A stretch of DNA of 64,000 nucleotides, taken from Allium sativum. Taxonomy: Eukaryota; Streptophyta; Magnoliopsida; Asparagales; Amaryllidaceae. The stretch covers positions 123,726,493-123,790,492 of the forward strand of contig CM060912.1 of NCBI GenBank assembly GCA_030737875.1, written 5' to 3'. The stretch's first letter is position 1; every line of letters begins with the position of its first letter. The notes beneath the pieces were generated by a model. That model saw only the letters and a list, made by a program, of their open reading frames with translations, made no database searches and was not told where the DNA came from. Positions 1 through 13,665 of this stretch are shown one piece after another. Both the position numbers and the translations under genes were made by a program.

Positions 1-1083
1 ATTTTCCAATCCCAACCTATTCATCCCATGAAGTAAAACTGTTAATACTTCATATCTAACACCACGGTGCTATCGGTAAATTCAATTACCATTTCAAATC
101 TAATTAAAGATTTAACTATCGCCTGGAGAAAAACTGGTGATACTCCATTCTCGATCATTTCAATCTAATTAAAGATTCATTAAAACTCCACTTGGTTTTA
201 ATCTTCCCAATAATCACTATCAATGATTATTTAACTTGGGAAATCATATCCTGTCTTTAACTGGGTTAAAGAACCAATGCATTTAAAACACGGTTCACTA
301 TAAACCCAAAATCACATTCCATTCCAATTCAGTTATTGAAACTTCTGGTTACTTTTAAAACCCTTTCAAATCCAATTTATTTATTTAAAAATAAATAAAT
401 TATTATTCTAGTTTAAAACTAGTTCATTTCGATAAAAAACTATTTTTATCTTTTCAAAATTGGAATTTTTCATCTCAATTCTTCACAAATCATTTCTTAT
501 GATTTTACACAATTTATTACTATTTTTAATAATTTTATCAAGGCACGTACAGTCGAATTCCATCAACGGCCATCGAACTGCACTTACAGCGACTTTTTCC
601 AAATTTGATTTGGACATAATTCCAAATCCAACCGTTAGATTTCTAATTTTTAATATTCTTAGAAATCTCTTTACGATACAAACCCAATGGTTCCGGTTTT
701 AGGAGAATCCGACGGTCGGATCTCCCATAATGTCCATTCGAAGCCAATGGTCGAAATACGCGAACTGCCGCGGCGCGGCGCGTTCTATTCAGGCCATTTA
801 AAATATATAATATATATATTATATATTTTTTGTCGATTTCCTTTTAAAACATATTTTATAAATCGTTTTAAATTCGTTTTCGAAACGATTTCAACTTAAT
901 ATTCAATTTCAAATCAAAATTGAATATTCCACGTCATCGATATACAAATGATAATATTTTCAAAACTTTATATTTTGAAATCACTTTCTTTCTTATATTC
1001 ATTATAAAAATGAATAAAATCAATATAAATATCATTCATGTCAAAATGGCGTCAATCTAATCAACATTGCTTGTATTCAACTC

Positions 1084-1425
1084 ATGAATGTTTATTCTAT
1101 TCAACACATGAATATTTATTCTATTCAACACATGAATATTTATTATATTCAACACATGAATTTATATTATTCAACACAAGAATTTTTATTCTATTTAATA
1201 CATGAATTTTTATTCTACTCAACACATGAATTTTTGTTCTATTCAACACATGAATTTTTATTCTATTCAACACATGAATTTATTCTGTTCAACACATGAA
1301 TTTATTTTTATTCAACACATGAATTTATTTCTATTCAACACATGAATTTATTTTCTATTCAACACATGAATTCATTTCATATTCAACACATGAATATTTA
1401 TTCTATTCAACACATGAATTTATTT
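1084..1425. repeat. Minisatellite in the E1 LTR, about 23-26 bp unit
   Basis: Tandem copies of a unit around TTCAACACATGAATTT with slightly variable spacing, about a dozen in a row. The open frame through it is a low-complexity artefact of the repeat. The same array is found in the other E1 LTR near 8040-8335. Confidence 0.9.
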
Positions 1426-1799
1426 TTATAATATTCCTTATTTTCCAAATCAGAATGGGGCCCAATCAATTACCGCATAAGGTTAATTATATGGATTTTC
1501 TACAACACATGTATATAATAGCAACGATAAATCATCAACCATCATCCATAGTGCACCACACAACTGCATAAGCATTAAATATAAATAATTAACGCTTACA
1601 CAGTCTGTCAACCCATCGATTGACATACAACTAAACAATCGGGATTAGTGTACATCAAATATCATCCTAATACCCGTGTGGGATTTCACATCAACAAACA
1701 CAGATTTTTATTTGTACAGTTGGGCGATGTGTAAAATTTATCATCCCAATCAATATCAGTCAAATCGGTGTACATAAACAATTCGTTTGATTTGAAAAT

Positions 1800-2190
1800 G
1801 GATATTTATTTTACTTCAACACATGAATATATATTTTACTTCAACACATGAATATATATTTTACTTCAACACATGAATATATGTTTTACTTCAACACATG
1901 AATATATATTTTACTTCAACACATGAATATATATTTTATTTCAACACATGAATATACATTTTATTTCAACCAATGAATATATATTTTATTTCAACCCATG
2001 AATTTTTATTCTATTCAACACATGAATTTATTTCTATTCAACACATGAATTTATTTTCTATTCAACACATGAATTTATTTTCTATTCAACACATGAATAT
2101 ATATTTCATTTCAACCCATGAATACATATTTTATTTCAACACATGAATATATATTTTACTTCAACCCATGAATATATATTTTATTTCACA
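1800..2190. repeat. Second CAACACATGAATATATATTTT minisatellite array in the E1 LTR
   Basis: A second block of the same core, here mainly with a TATATATTTTACT spacer. It lies about 380 bp after the first block, separated by non-repetitive LTR sequence. The counterpart in the other LTR is 8705-9072. Confidence 0.9.
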
Positions 2191-2574
2191 ACACAAACAA
2201 TCACACAAGCATACAAGTTGTCTATGGTCTGTGGACGACGGATGTCGGGTGCTACTAAGCACCATCTACATCCTAGTATATATTTCAACTAGAAATCAAA
2301 ATAAAAGTGAGGAGTTCTCACCCAGAAGTTAAACCAAACGCCGCGACTCTTCATATGTAGAAAATCTTCGTCGTGCTTTTTATCGAGAACTGTTTCACGC
2401 GGCATATGTTAAAATTATATATTTAACAACGCTACTTCCTATATAAAGATTATATTTTTATAACGTTAAAAATCGAAACTTTATATGATTAAAAATCGAG
2501 TCTTTACATAGTTAAAAATTCTATTTTCATACGCTACACATATTAGAAAGATCACATTTTTATTCTTCTCACTA

Positions 2575-2715
2575 TATAAAAAAATATATTTTTGATTCAC
2601 TACTTATATAAAAATCATATTTTTATTATCTCTATAATATAAAAATCATATTTTTATTATCTCTATAATATAAAAATCATATTTTTATTCTTTACATTAT
2701 ATAAAAATCATATTT
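2575..2715. repeat. Tandem repeat, ATAAAAATCATATTTTTAT unit of about 30 bp
   Basis: Several copies of a self-complementary AT-rich unit (AAAAATCATATTTTT is close to a palindrome), so each copy could fold into a small hairpin. The other E1 LTR holds more copies (9480-9665), which shows copy-number drift after insertion. Confidence 0.8.
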
Positions 2716-2935
2716 TTATAACGTTTTCTATAAGATAAAAATCACATCTTTAATCGCTATTCAAACAATAAAAATATCAACTTTATTCATATAAAAAATC
2801 TAGACTTTATTCATAATAAAAATATAAACTTTTTAGTGTATAAAAATCCTAATTTTCTTTTATAAAAATCCTATTTGAATATATATAAAAGAATTGAAAT
2901 TGATATTATGAAAACTTACTGTGTTTTCGGATTTT

Positions 2936-3195
2936 TGGCGGTTGGAGATGGGGAAGATGGCGTCAGGCCTGGAGTCGGCGGCGCGGGGCTCAGGTGGCGT
3001 CCCTGGCGGCGGATATGGGTCAGAGGGGGGGGGGCGGGTTCGATTGAAGTGGAGCGACGGTCTGCGTTCGACGCGGTTCTATTGAGGAGATGGAGGCGCT
3101 GGGGGTTGGGGAGGTAAGCGGACCTCCTAGGAGGCGGCGCGGTCATCCACGACAAGTGGGGGGGGGGGACTGGAGCGACGACGGCTCCTCCTTCT
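2936..3195. other. GC-rich island inside the AT-rich E1 LTR
   Basis: About 260 bp of G-rich sequence with G runs and GGCGGCG motifs inside DNA that is otherwise very AT-rich. Homologous islands are at 24718-24945 (rest of the split LTR) and, more divergent, at 15565-15775 and 23497-23707 in E2. Read on the minus strand (element sense) it lies about 1 kb into the LTR and is C-rich, like a promoter or 5' leader, or a captured host exon. The role is not shown by the sequence. Confidence 0.6.
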
Positions 3196-4191
3196 CTTCC
3201 CTTTTCTGTTTTGTTTTGAAATCTCGATCTGAACTGAAGAGAAAAAGGGGGGTCAACGGGTTTGATAAAAGGTAATGGGGGGTCATTGAAAAAGTTTTAT
3301 ATTATTTTATTTATTTTATTCCATAAAGCAACTTTTTATTTCGAACTCAAAACGGGACCCACCGCCTGTCGTCCCTAGCAATTACCCCCGTTCTGAATAC
3401 AATGGGATATGTATCGTAAGCTGATTCGATCGTTTCGATTAGTTTTCGTTTAAATTAAAATTTAAATCTATATATTCAATTTTAAATGTACATTTCAATT
3501 TACTGGGGCCACATACAGACTCTAAAAATTCCCGAAAAATATTTTCTAGCTTCGAATTAACGATGCGGTCCTAACAAAACTAATTTCATCAAATTCTGAG
3601 ACCGTTTGAAAAATGACCATTTTCCAGTCGATCGAAATTGATTGAAACTGTCAAAACACGTTTTCCTTTGCCACGCTCACATATTGATTCAGAAAATTAT
3701 GAATTTTGGAAACTAGCAATAACATGACATCCCGGATCCAACAAAAGTAGTTACGTCGAAAACCGAGGTCGTTTGCAAAATTTCCATTTTTAAGGGCCAG
3801 AATTCCATAGCGACTATTCTAAATTTTTAACTGGACATAACTTTTTTATTCCTGCTATGAAATTTTGATTTTTCAGATTCGTTGGAAAGATATTCTCAAT
3901 TAGATTCTAATATTTTCAGTTTCGCTAAAATCCGGTTTATTTTGATTCCTGTACATTCATTTGAAATCTGAAATCGAATTTTCGAACTACCGCGTCATTT
4001 TCAATTCCTTTTATAATACAAAATAAATATTTATATTCTAACGTCGATTCAAATAAATACATACATTCTAATTCTGTTCAAAATAAATTTCTCGTCGTTA
4101 TTATTTAAAATATTTCATTTTAAATATCCAAAATTCGCTAAAATTGCCAAAATAAAATTTTTAAATTGGCCCAGATTTCCGGGTTATTACA

Positions 4192-4206
4192 ATCTCCCCC
4201 ACTTAA
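4192..4206 (-). other. E1 polypurine tract
   Basis: On the minus strand this reads AAGTGGGGGAGATT directly before the LTR start TGTAATAACCC. This is the expected position and composition of the plus-strand primer of an LTR retrotransposon. Confidence 0.8.
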
Positions 4207-4925
4207 AACTTTTCATCCCCGAAAAGGAACGAAGTTGAAAGTTGTTTAACTAATCAACTCAACTTTCATTATTTTCATTACGGCTTAAGTTCTTCAACTT
4301 TTTAATTTCTAAGAACTTTTCAAATTTTTCAAAAATTTGGCTAACACCCTAAATTTTCGAAAATTTCGCCATAACCTCCCCTGCACCGGGAGCTTGGGGA
4401 TATTTCAAATAGCTTCCCATGGCCCTCACCAATCCAAAAAGAAAATGAAACACCCAAGCGGCTAGCCAATCGGCTCATAAAATCATCAAAAACCCAAGAA
4501 ATACAATAAACATGTACCTATTTGTCGGGCAAACAATTTTATTCCTCTTCTCTATCCTCCTTGCTATGACTTGTTCAATGTAAGTACATGTATCTGCATG
4601 CAAATGCGACTATTTTCCAATACAATTCACTATTTGGTTCAATTTGGCTAAAGGTTCAATATTTAATTAATCGAACAATAATCAAACAACACTACCAGCA
4701 ATCAATTAGTTGATTAACTTTTCAATCACATAACTTTGATACATATCTAAAAAATCAGTTTTTTGATGCCAAATTACAACAATAAGCCCTATCTAATTTT
4801 GGTTCTCACACCAGTCAATTGGAAATATATAGAAATCCCATTTTCGTCACTCGAATATAAATACTGATGATGATATATCAATCATCAGAATCACCCCCGG
4901 GCAACTAGAGTGTAATTCTATATCC

Positions 4926-4992
4926 ATCCAGTATATTAAAATTTCAAATACACGCGGATCAGACGTATACGCAAAATCTTTATATACTGGAT
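4926..4992 (-). other. Conserved long hairpin in the E1 internal domain
   Basis: The inverted arms ATCCAGTATAT and ATATACTGGAT enclose about 45 nt that contain a GCGGATCAGACGTATACGC core. The same arms and core are kept in E2 at 17511-17577. It lies about 240-300 nt downstream of the PBS in the element RNA. Confidence 0.65.
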
Positions 4993-5097
4993 TGTCCAAA
5001 TCAATACAAATAAATATTCAAATACGAATAATTGAATTAAATTTTCAAAACAAAACTTGTTTTCACTTTTAAAAATATACTCTTCACACTCGTTCTA

Positions 5098-5154
5098 GGA
5101 TACTACTGATCCCATCTCTAACGAGTCATTCCCATTGGATATTACTAATCCAAT
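5098..5154 (-). other. Pair of conserved small hairpins next to the E1 PBS
   Basis: Two tandem, related stem-loops: GGAT-ACTACTG-ATCC (5098-5112) and ATTGGAT-ATTACTA-ATCCAAT (5134-5154). Both are kept at the same place in E2 (17682-17738). A role in RNA packaging or dimerisation is inferred from position and conservation only. Confidence 0.6.
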
Positions 5155-5212
5155 CTCTGATGAATTCTTTCGTTTGGTTCTAACGTGTCTGTTTCTCGAG
5201 CTCTGTAAACCA

Positions 5213-5228
5213 GAGCTCTGATACCAAA
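5213..5228 (-). other. E1 primer-binding site (tRNA-iMet type)
   Basis: Minus-strand reading gives TGGTATCAGAGC, the usual plant sequence complementary to the 3' end of initiator methionine tRNA. It lies a few bases after the LTR end at 5229, which fixes the element on the minus strand. Confidence 0.85.
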
Positions 5229-8039
5229 TGTAACAATCGTGAATTTCGATCAATCCGAGTCGATCGCTAAACCGACCAAGACCGTTCGAAACCCGTGATT
5301 GTTTTGAGAACACGACAAATCAGAATGCGAACAGAAGAACATTTCATTGTTAATTACAACAATTCCATCAGAATACAAGAATATACAGAGTATGAATAAA
5401 TATTACACATTCAATAAATATCAGAGATTTATGAATTACAATGCAGCGGAAAAATAATACAAAGCACAACTGAAAAGAATATACGGATACAGAGCTCTCC
5501 GGATATCGTTCCAGCTGTAAATCAGGATCTTGTGAATATAAATCTGCAAAACCAAAACTACTAGCTGCCTGTGTCAAAATAAGGGCACCCAGAGTTTAGG
5601 TTAAAACAATAAACTCCAGGTCAGTCATGTGACTGGTGTGAGAACTAAAACAGTTATTTAATACTTTACTTTAAATCATATATATCAAGGGACCACGCGG
5701 TATAACACGCAACGGGTTTCCTCCCAAAAATACCAATGCATATAACAAAACAGCGCAATGCTTTTTGAAAAAATGAAGCTATTATAAGACCCAGATCCTA
5801 TCACATAATGCAACGCAAGCGGGGGATAGGGTTTTCCCTTATAATAGCCAAACATGCTTGGTATGTTTAAAACAAATCATTTGATACTTTTATAAGTGCA
5901 TAGTGTATAAACCGAGGCTAGGGATCGTCATCATCGAATTCGAGACAATCTAGCCCATGTCTCAGGAACAGCCGCAACTGCCCCCATGGATCGTCAGGGT
6001 CGGTCAACTGATGTGGATTATTATGCCTGAACACTGCGTTTCCCCGCCCTTTGGGGCGTAAATAAGCCAAATGACTCCATCGGCTCCACACAGTCACCGA
6101 TATATCCGAGGCGCCTCGCAACAGCAACAACCACACAGGTGAAAATAATATAAATGTCAGGGCGGGTAGGTCACTGACACCACCCTAGCTAGAAGGAAAA
6201 GCATGCCCTCCCTGAGGTCCTCTCCCGTTTCTAGTTCACAACCGGGGTGTGAGGCTCGCGAATCAATGCTGCACAAAGCTATGCCACACAGGCCGTGCTT
6301 TGACCATCAACCACAAGGCTCTGCTTTTCAAAAAAAGCCTTGATCATTTGCCACTTAGGCATGCCACATAGGCAATTTACTCCATGCAATTGATATCCAT
6401 CAATATATAACCCTTGAGCTCGTACGTCGCAGAGAAGGGCGTTAAGTATGAGAATAAATTCTCCGCCGCCAAATAGATATATATTTAACAGAAATCAATC
6501 ACACAAAATAAAATCTAATGTCAGACACACAGTCCATTTATAAGTTCGTTTTGGGTCTGAACGAAACCGTCGGCACCTTGTACCTCGCATATCCATCGAT
6601 CTCCAAGTACGTCTGGACGATCACCAACTGATTCCCTCCTCTTGGGTGTACAACCCAATCAAGATCATCAGTAATCACCCAAACAATGTAAAGACCTCCA
6701 GTCTTCGACCACCGTCTTCATCCTCTACACCACGTCGAATCACTTATTCAGAATGGGATAAACCCGATCTTTCTGAATAACTCGCGTATATAATAAATAA
6801 GTGTTACACAAACACAACATACGCCTCATTCCTATTCAGAATATTCTTTTATTCAAATATTCTTATACTTTGGGAAAGGTTCCCATTAATTTTATCAAAG
6901 ATAAATTCTTTAAATTTATTCTTTAATCTTCTTTTGAATATCAATTCAAACTAGCCGGGATTAGCGAACCGCACCGAAGTAATCATTTAATTTATTTCCC
7001 AATCCCAACCTATTCATCCCATGAAGTAAAACTGGTAATACTTCATATCTAACACCACGGTGTTATTGGTAAATTTAATTACTATTTCACGTTCAAATCT
7101 AATTAAAGATTTAACTATTTCCTGGAGCAAAACTGGTGATACTCCATTCTCGATCATTTCAATCTAATTAAAGATACATTAAAACTCCACTTGGTTTTAA
7201 TCTTCCCAATAATCACTATCAATGATTATTTTACTTGGGAAATCATATCCTGTCTTTAACTGGGTTAAAGAACCAATGTCATTTAAAACACGGTTCACTA
7301 TAAACCCGAAATCACATTCCATTCCAATTATATTATTGATACTTCTGGCTACTTTTAAAACCCTTTCAAATCCAATTTATTTATTTAAAAACAAATAAAT
7401 TATTATTCTAGTTCAAAACTAGTTCATTTCGATAAAAATCTATTTTTATCTTTTCAAATTTGGAAATTTTCATCTCAATTCTTCACAAATCATTTCTTAT
7501 GATTTCACACAAATTATTACTGTTTTTAATAATTTTGTCAAGGCCCGTACAGTCGAATTCCATCAACGGCCATCGAACTGCATTTACAGCGACCTTTTCC
7601 AAATTTGATTTGGACATAATTCCAAATCCGACCATTAAACTTCTAATTTTTAATATTCGTTAGAAAGCTCTTTTCGATACGAACCCAATGGTTCCGGTTT
7701 TAGGAGAATCCGACGGTCGGATCTCCCATAATATCCATTCGAAGCCAATGGTCGAAATTCGCGAACTGCCGCGGCGCGACGCATTCTATTCAGACCATTT
7801 AATATATATTATATATATTTCGTTGATTTCCGTTTAAAACATTTTTTATAAATCGTTTTTCGAAACGATTTCAACTTCATATTCAATTTCGATTCAAAAT
7901 TGAATATTCCACATCATCGATATACAAATGATAATATTTTCAAAACGTTATATTTTGAAATCACTTTCTTTCTTATATTCATTATAAAAACGAATAAAAT
8001 CGATATAAATATTGTTCACTTCAAAATGGCATCAATCTA

Positions 8040-8335
8040 TTCAACACAGCTTTTATTCAACACATGAATGTTATTCTATTCAACACATGAATATTTATTC
8101 TATTCAACACATGAATTTTTATTCTATTCAACACATGAATTTTTATTCTTTTCAACACATGAACTTTTATTCTATTCAACACATGAATTTATTTCTATTC
8201 AACACATAAATTTATTTCTATTCAACACATGAATTTATTTTCTATTCAACACATGAATTTATTTTCTATTCAACGCATGAATTTATTTTCTATTCATCAC
8301 ATGAATATTTATTCTATTCAACACATGAATTTATT
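8040..8335. repeat. Minisatellite in the right E1 LTR (counterpart of 1084-1425)
   Basis: Same TTCAACACATGAATTT core, with several units gained, lost or altered relative to the left LTR. Confidence 0.9.
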
Positions 8336-8704
8336 TTTATAATATTCCTTATTTTCCAAATCGGAATGAGGCCCAATCAATTACCATATAAGGTTAATTA
8401 TATGGATTTTCTATAACACATGTATATAATAGCAAGGATAAATCATCAACCATCATCCAGAGTGCACCACACAACTACATAAGCATTAAATATAAATAAT
8501 TAACGCTTACACAGTCTGTCAACCCATCGATTGACATACAACTTAACAATCGGGATTAGTGTACGTCAAATATCATCTCAATACCCGTGTGGGGTTTCAC
8601 ATCAACAAACACGGATTTTTATTTGTGCAGTTGGGTGATGTGTAAAATTTATCGTCCCAATCAATATCAGTCAAATCGGTGTACATAAACAAATCCTTCG
8701 ATTA

Positions 8705-9072
8705 GTAAATGAATATTTATTTTACTTCAACACATGAATATATATTTTACTTCAACACATGAATATATATTTTAGTTCAACACATGAATATATATTTTAC
8801 TTCAACACATGAATATATATTTTACTTCAACACATGAATATATATTTTACTTCAACCCATGAATATATATTTTATTTCAACACATGAATTTTTATTCTAT
8901 TCAACACATGATTTATTTCTATTCAACACATGAATTTATTTTCTATTCAACACATGAATTTATTTTCTATTCAACACATGAATATATATTTTATTTCAAC
9001 CCATGAATATATATTTTATTTCAACACATGAATATATATTTTACTTCAACCCATGAATATATATTTTATTTC
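8705..9072. repeat. Minisatellite in the right E1 LTR (counterpart of 1800-2190)
   Basis: CAACACATGAATATATATTTTACTT units followed by the shorter TTCTATTCAACACATGAATTTA type, in the same order as in the left LTR. Confidence 0.9.
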
Positions 9073-9479
9073 ACAACACAAACAATCACACAAGCATACA
9101 AGTTGTCCATGGTCTGTGAACGACGGGTGTCGGGTGCTACTAAGCACCGTCTGCATCCTAGTATATATTTCAACTAGAAATAAAAATAAAAATGAGGAGT
9201 TCTCACCCAGAAGCTAAACCAAACACCGCGACTCTTCATATGTAGAAAATCTTCGCCGTGCTTTTTATCGAGATCTGTTTCACGCGGCATATGTTAAAAT
9301 TATATTTTTAACAACGCTACTTCTTATATAAAGATTATATTGTTTATAACATTAAAACCGAAACTTTATATGATTAAAAATCGAGTCTTTACATAGTTAA
9401 AAATTCTATTTTTATAACTACACATATTATAAAGATCACATTTTTATTCTTCTCACTATATAAAAATTATATTTTTGAT

Positions 9480-9665
9480 TCACTACTTGTATAAAAATCA
9501 TATTTTTATTATCTCTATAATATAAAAATCATATTTTTATTATCTCTATAATATAAAAATCATATTTTTATTCTTTCTATAATATAAAAATCATATTTTT
9601 ATTCTCTACATTATATAAAAATCATATTTTTACTCTCTACATTATATAAAAATCATATTTTTATA
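9480..9665. repeat. ATAAAAATCATATTTTTAT tandem array, expanded copy
   Basis: Counterpart of 2575-2715 with more units, which shows post-insertion expansion. Confidence 0.8.
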
Positions 9666-9876
9666 GCGTTTTCTATAAGATAAAAATCACATCTTTAATC
9701 GCTATTCAAACAATAAAAATCTCAACTTTGTTCATATAAAAAATCTAGACTTTGTTCATAATAAAAATATAAACTTTTTAGTGTATAAAAATCCTAATTT
9801 TCTTTTATAAATATCCTATTTGAATATATATAAAAGAATTGAAATTGATACTATGAAAACTTACTGTGTTTTCAGA

Positions 9877-9881
9877 TTCTG
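9877..9881. repeat. Target-site duplication of E2, left copy (TTCTG)
   Basis: TTCTG abuts the element start TGTGAAGACC here and is repeated after the element end GTTGTTACA at 24715-24719. The left E1 LTR has one such stretch (TTTTG) at the corresponding uninterrupted site. Confidence 0.9.
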
Positions 9882-11863
9882 TGTGAAGACCCGCAACTTC
9901 CCCGGTAAAGGAAAGCGTCGGATAGTTCGAGAACAAACCACAACAGAACGCATACAGAAGAACATTTCATTGTATATTACAACAATGCATCAGATTACAA
10001 GAATATACAGAAATATCAGAGATTTAAATTACATTTAAATACATAGCAGCGGAAAAATAATACAATACACAACTAGAATGAGATATACGGATACAAAGCT
10101 TTCCGGATATCGTTCCAGCTGTAAACCAGGATCCTGTGAATATAAATCTGCAAAACCAAAACTACTAGCTGCCCGTGTCAAAATAAGGGCACCCAGAGTT
10201 TAGGTTAAAACAATAAACTCCAGGTCAGTCATGTGACTGGTGTGAGAACTAAAACAGTTAATCTTTATTTTTAAAGCTAGGTAAATCAAGGGACCACGCC
10301 GTATAACACGGAACGGGTTTCCTCCCAAGAATACCAGTGCATAAAACAAACAGCGCAATGCTAAATAAAGAAAAATGAAGCTGTTATAAGACCCAGGTCC
10401 TATCACACAATGCAACGCAAGCCGGGGGATAGGGTTTTCCCTTATAACAGCCAAAGAATGCTTGATACGTTTAAAACAAATCATTTGTTACTATTATAAG
10501 TGCATAGTGTATAAAACAACTTCAAATCATAAGTATCAATCATAGGCGGCATGGGTACCATATATCATGTCGCCATACTAGTTCTACAATTAAAACTGCA
10601 AATGTCACGTATTTGGAAATTGGATTTCCGTCTATGAACCGAGGCAAAAGATAGTCCTCAACCGATTCGAGACAATCTAGCCCATGTCTCCGGAGCAGCC
10701 GCAACTGCCCCTTGGATCCTCAGGGCCGGTCCACCGATGTGGATTATAGTGCCTGAGCAATACGTTTCTCCGCCCTTTGGGGCGTAAATGAGCCAACTAA
10801 ATGACTCCATCGGTTCGAGAACGACCGATCAATCCGAGGCGCCTCGCAACAGCAACAACCACATAAGTCAATCTCGTCAGGGCGTGTAAAACCACTGACG
10901 CCACTTCTAGCTAGAAAGAAACGCATGCCCTCCCTGACGTCCGTCTCCCGTTTTTGGTTCATACCTGGTGTGAAACACGCGAGGTAAACGTTACACAAAG
11001 CTACGCCACAAAGGCCGTGCTTTGATCATCACCACAAGACTTTGCTTTTCAACAGAAGCCTCGATCAATTGCCACTTAGGCATGCCACACAGGCAATTCA
11101 CTCCATGCGTTTGATATCCATCAATATATAACCCCTGAGCTCGTACGTCTCAGAGAAGGGCGTTAAGCAAGAGAATAAATTCTCCGCCGCCAAACAGATA
11201 TATATTTAATAGAGATCAATCACACGGACTAAAATCCAATGTCAGACACACAGTCCATTTACAAGTCCGTTCTGGGGCTGAACGAAACCGGAGGCACCTA
11301 GTACCCCGCATATCCATCGATCTCCAAGTACGTCTGGACGATCACCAACTGTTTCCATCTTCTTGGGTGTACAGCCCAATCAAGATCATCAGTTATCACC
11401 CAAACGACGTGAAGACCTCCGGTCTTCGACCATCGTCTTCATCTTCGACTTATCGTCGTATCAGTTATTCAGAATGGGATAAACCCGGTCTTTCCGAATA
11501 ACTCGCGTATATTTTAAATAAGTGTTACACAAACACAACATACGCCTCATTCCAATTCATTAGTCACTAACCATAAATTAATCAAGAGAATAATTCCCCA
11601 AATATTAACCCCGAAGGCCGAAACCAACATCAGATCAATATTCAGAAAACCATTCTGCTTGGCTAACTCACAGTTAGTTTCTAAATTTCACGTTCAAATC
11701 TAATTAAAGATTTAACTATCGCCTGGAGCAAAACTGGTGATACTCCATTCTCGATCTTTTCAATCTAATTAAAGATTCATTAAAACTCCACTTAGTTTTA
11801 ATCATTATCTGGGTTAAAGAATCAGTGTCATTTAAAACACGGTTCACGATAAACCCAAAATCA

Positions 11864-12472
11864 CATTCATTAATTATCGGGTTAAAGAACAAGTGTTATT
11901 TAAAACACTGTTCACGATAAACCCAAAAATCAATATCAATTCAATTCCAATTAAATATCATTTAATTGGTACACTTCATTAAATCTAAATAAAAAGATTT
12001 AATCTTTTCTCAACTGGGTCCAAGAACAGTGTTAGTGAAGACACCATTCACGACAAACCCAAATCACATTCATTAATTATCGGGTTAAAGAACAAGTGTT
12101 ATTTAAAACACTGTTCACGATAAACCCAAAAATCAATATCAATTCAATTCCAATTAAATATTATTTAATTGGTACACTTCATTAAATCTAAATAAAAAGA
12201 TTTAATCTTTTCTCAACTGGGTTCAAGAACAGTGTTAGTGAAGACACCATTCACGACAAACCCAAATCACATTCATTAATTATCGGGTTAAAGAACAAGT
12301 GTTATTTAAAACACTGTTCACGATAAACCCAAAAATCAATATCAATTCAATTCCAATTAAATATTATTTAATTGGTACACTTCATTAAATCTAAATAAAA
12401 AGATTTAATCTTTTCTCAACTGGGTTCAAGAACGGTGTTAGTGAAGACACCATTCACGACAAACCCAAATCA
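11864..12472. repeat. Three tandem copies of a 203-bp unit in the E2 LTR
   Basis: The unit starts CATTCATTAATTATCGGG at 11864, 12067 and 12270. Copies are nearly identical. Each contains related halves ending in CACGATAAACCC or CACGACAAACCC, so the unit is itself built from an older duplication. The same triplication is in the other LTR at 19796-20404. Confidence 0.9.
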
Positions 12473-13329
12473 CATTCGATATTCAATACTAGGCTCTGAA
12501 TAGAAAATATATCGGCTTATATTCAATATCGAATTCTACGACTAACAGATGTCGTATGGGAAATAACGATATAAATATATATATCTTTCAAATTTCCATA
12601 ACAACACATGTATAATCACGAATCCCAACATCGAAATATTCCGAAGACAATTTCGATTCAAATCCACTCCAATGCAATCATTGGAATTTTGGTTATTTTT
12701 AAAACCCTTTTCGAATTCAATTTATTTATTTAAAAATAAATAGAATTATAATCCTAGTTCAAAACTAGTTCATTTCGATAAAAATCTATTTTTATCTTTT
12801 CAAATATGGAGTTTTTCATCCCAATTCTTCACAAATCATTTCTTATGATTTTACACAAATTATTACTATTTTTAATAATTTTATCAAGGCTCGTACAGTC
12901 GATTTCCATCAATGGCCATCGAACTGCACTTACAGCGACCTTTTTCGAATTTGATTTGGACGTATCTCCAAATCCACCCGTTAGATTTCAAATTTCTAAT
13001 ATTCATTAGAAAGCTCTTTTCGATACGAACCCAACGGTTCCGGTTTTAGGAGAATCCGACGGTCGGATCTCCCGTAATGTCCGTTTGAAATAAATGGTCG
13101 AAATTCGCGAACTGCCGCGACGCGGCGCGTTCTATTCAGGCCATTATATTATATATAATATATATAATATATATATTTCGTCGATTTCTATTTAAAACGA
13201 ATTATATAAATAGTTTTGAATTCGTTTCAAAAACATTTTCAACTTCCATTTCAATTCAAATCAAAATTGAATTCTTCTTTATAAAATCGTTTCAAAATTC
13301 ATTTCTATTCAATTCAAATTTCAATTAAA

Positions 13330-13665
13330 TTTGAATTCATTTCAATTCGTTTTCAATTCAATTTGAGTTCGTTTTCAATTCAATTCATTTCGAAATCGTT
13401 TTCAATTCAATTCATTTCGAAATCGTTTTCAATTCAATTCATTTCGAAATCGTTTTCAATTCATTTCATTTCGAAATCGTTTTCAATTCAATTTATTTCG
13501 AAATCGTTTTCAATTCAATTTATTTCGAAATCGTTTTCAATTCAATTTATTTCGAAATCGTTTTCAATTCAATTCATTTCGAAATCGTTTTCAATTCAAT
13601 TTATTTCGAAATCGTTTTCAATTCAATTTGAATTCGTTTTCAATTCAATTTGAATTCGTTTTCAA
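13330..13665. repeat. 27-bp tandem array (ATTTCGAAATCGTTTTCAATT)
   Basis: About ten units of 27 bp, a multiple of three, so one frame stays open as a nine-residue periodic peptide rich in S, F and I. This is a satellite artefact, not a protein. Copy in the other LTR at 21262-21597. Confidence 0.9.

Larger units (their letters stand above)
1..4191 (-). mobile_element. E1 element, left LTR (3' LTR in element orientation), cut by the window edge
   Basis: Long terminal repeat of the older LTR retrotransposon E1. It matches the segment beginning near 6997 in the second LTR block by block, including the GC-rich patch near 2936 and the minisatellites. It ends in ...GGGTTATTACA at 4191, immediately followed by a polypurine tract when read on the minus strand, which fixes the orientation. 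About 1.7 kb of this LTR lies to the left of the window. No coding sequence is seen; the short open frames follow repeat periodicity. Substitutions and small indels against the other LTR are frequent, so E1 is clearly older than E2. Confidence 0.85.
4192..5228 (-). mobile_element. E1 internal domain, 1,037 bp, non-coding
   Basis: The whole interval between the two E1 LTRs. It starts (plus strand) with AATCTCCCCCACTT, a polypurine tract on the minus strand, and ends with GAGCTCTGATACCAAA, the complement of the TGGTATCAGAGC primer-binding site. There is no gag, protease, reverse transcriptase or integrase motif in any frame and no room for them. The region is strongly similar along its length to the E2 internal domain (16783-17813), so the two elements belong to one non-autonomous family. 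Mobilisation in trans by an autonomous partner is inferred. Confidence 0.85.

Noticed and set aside
1084..2190. CRISPR-like array of regularly spaced repeats
   Set aside because: Plant nuclear context; the spacers are not unique but near-identical, and the unit is a simple minisatellite.
10200..10998. Pairs of identical open frames in the two E2 LTRs (10200/18132, 10744/18676, 12806/20738 and others)
   Set aside because: Identity follows from LTR identity. The translations have no family resemblance, and related but frame-broken sequence occurs in the E1 LTR.
13363..13653. 96-residue protein with nine-residue repeats (and its twin at 21295-21585)
   Set aside because: It is the open frame of a 27-bp minisatellite inside an LTR, with no coding signature beyond the period being a multiple of three.
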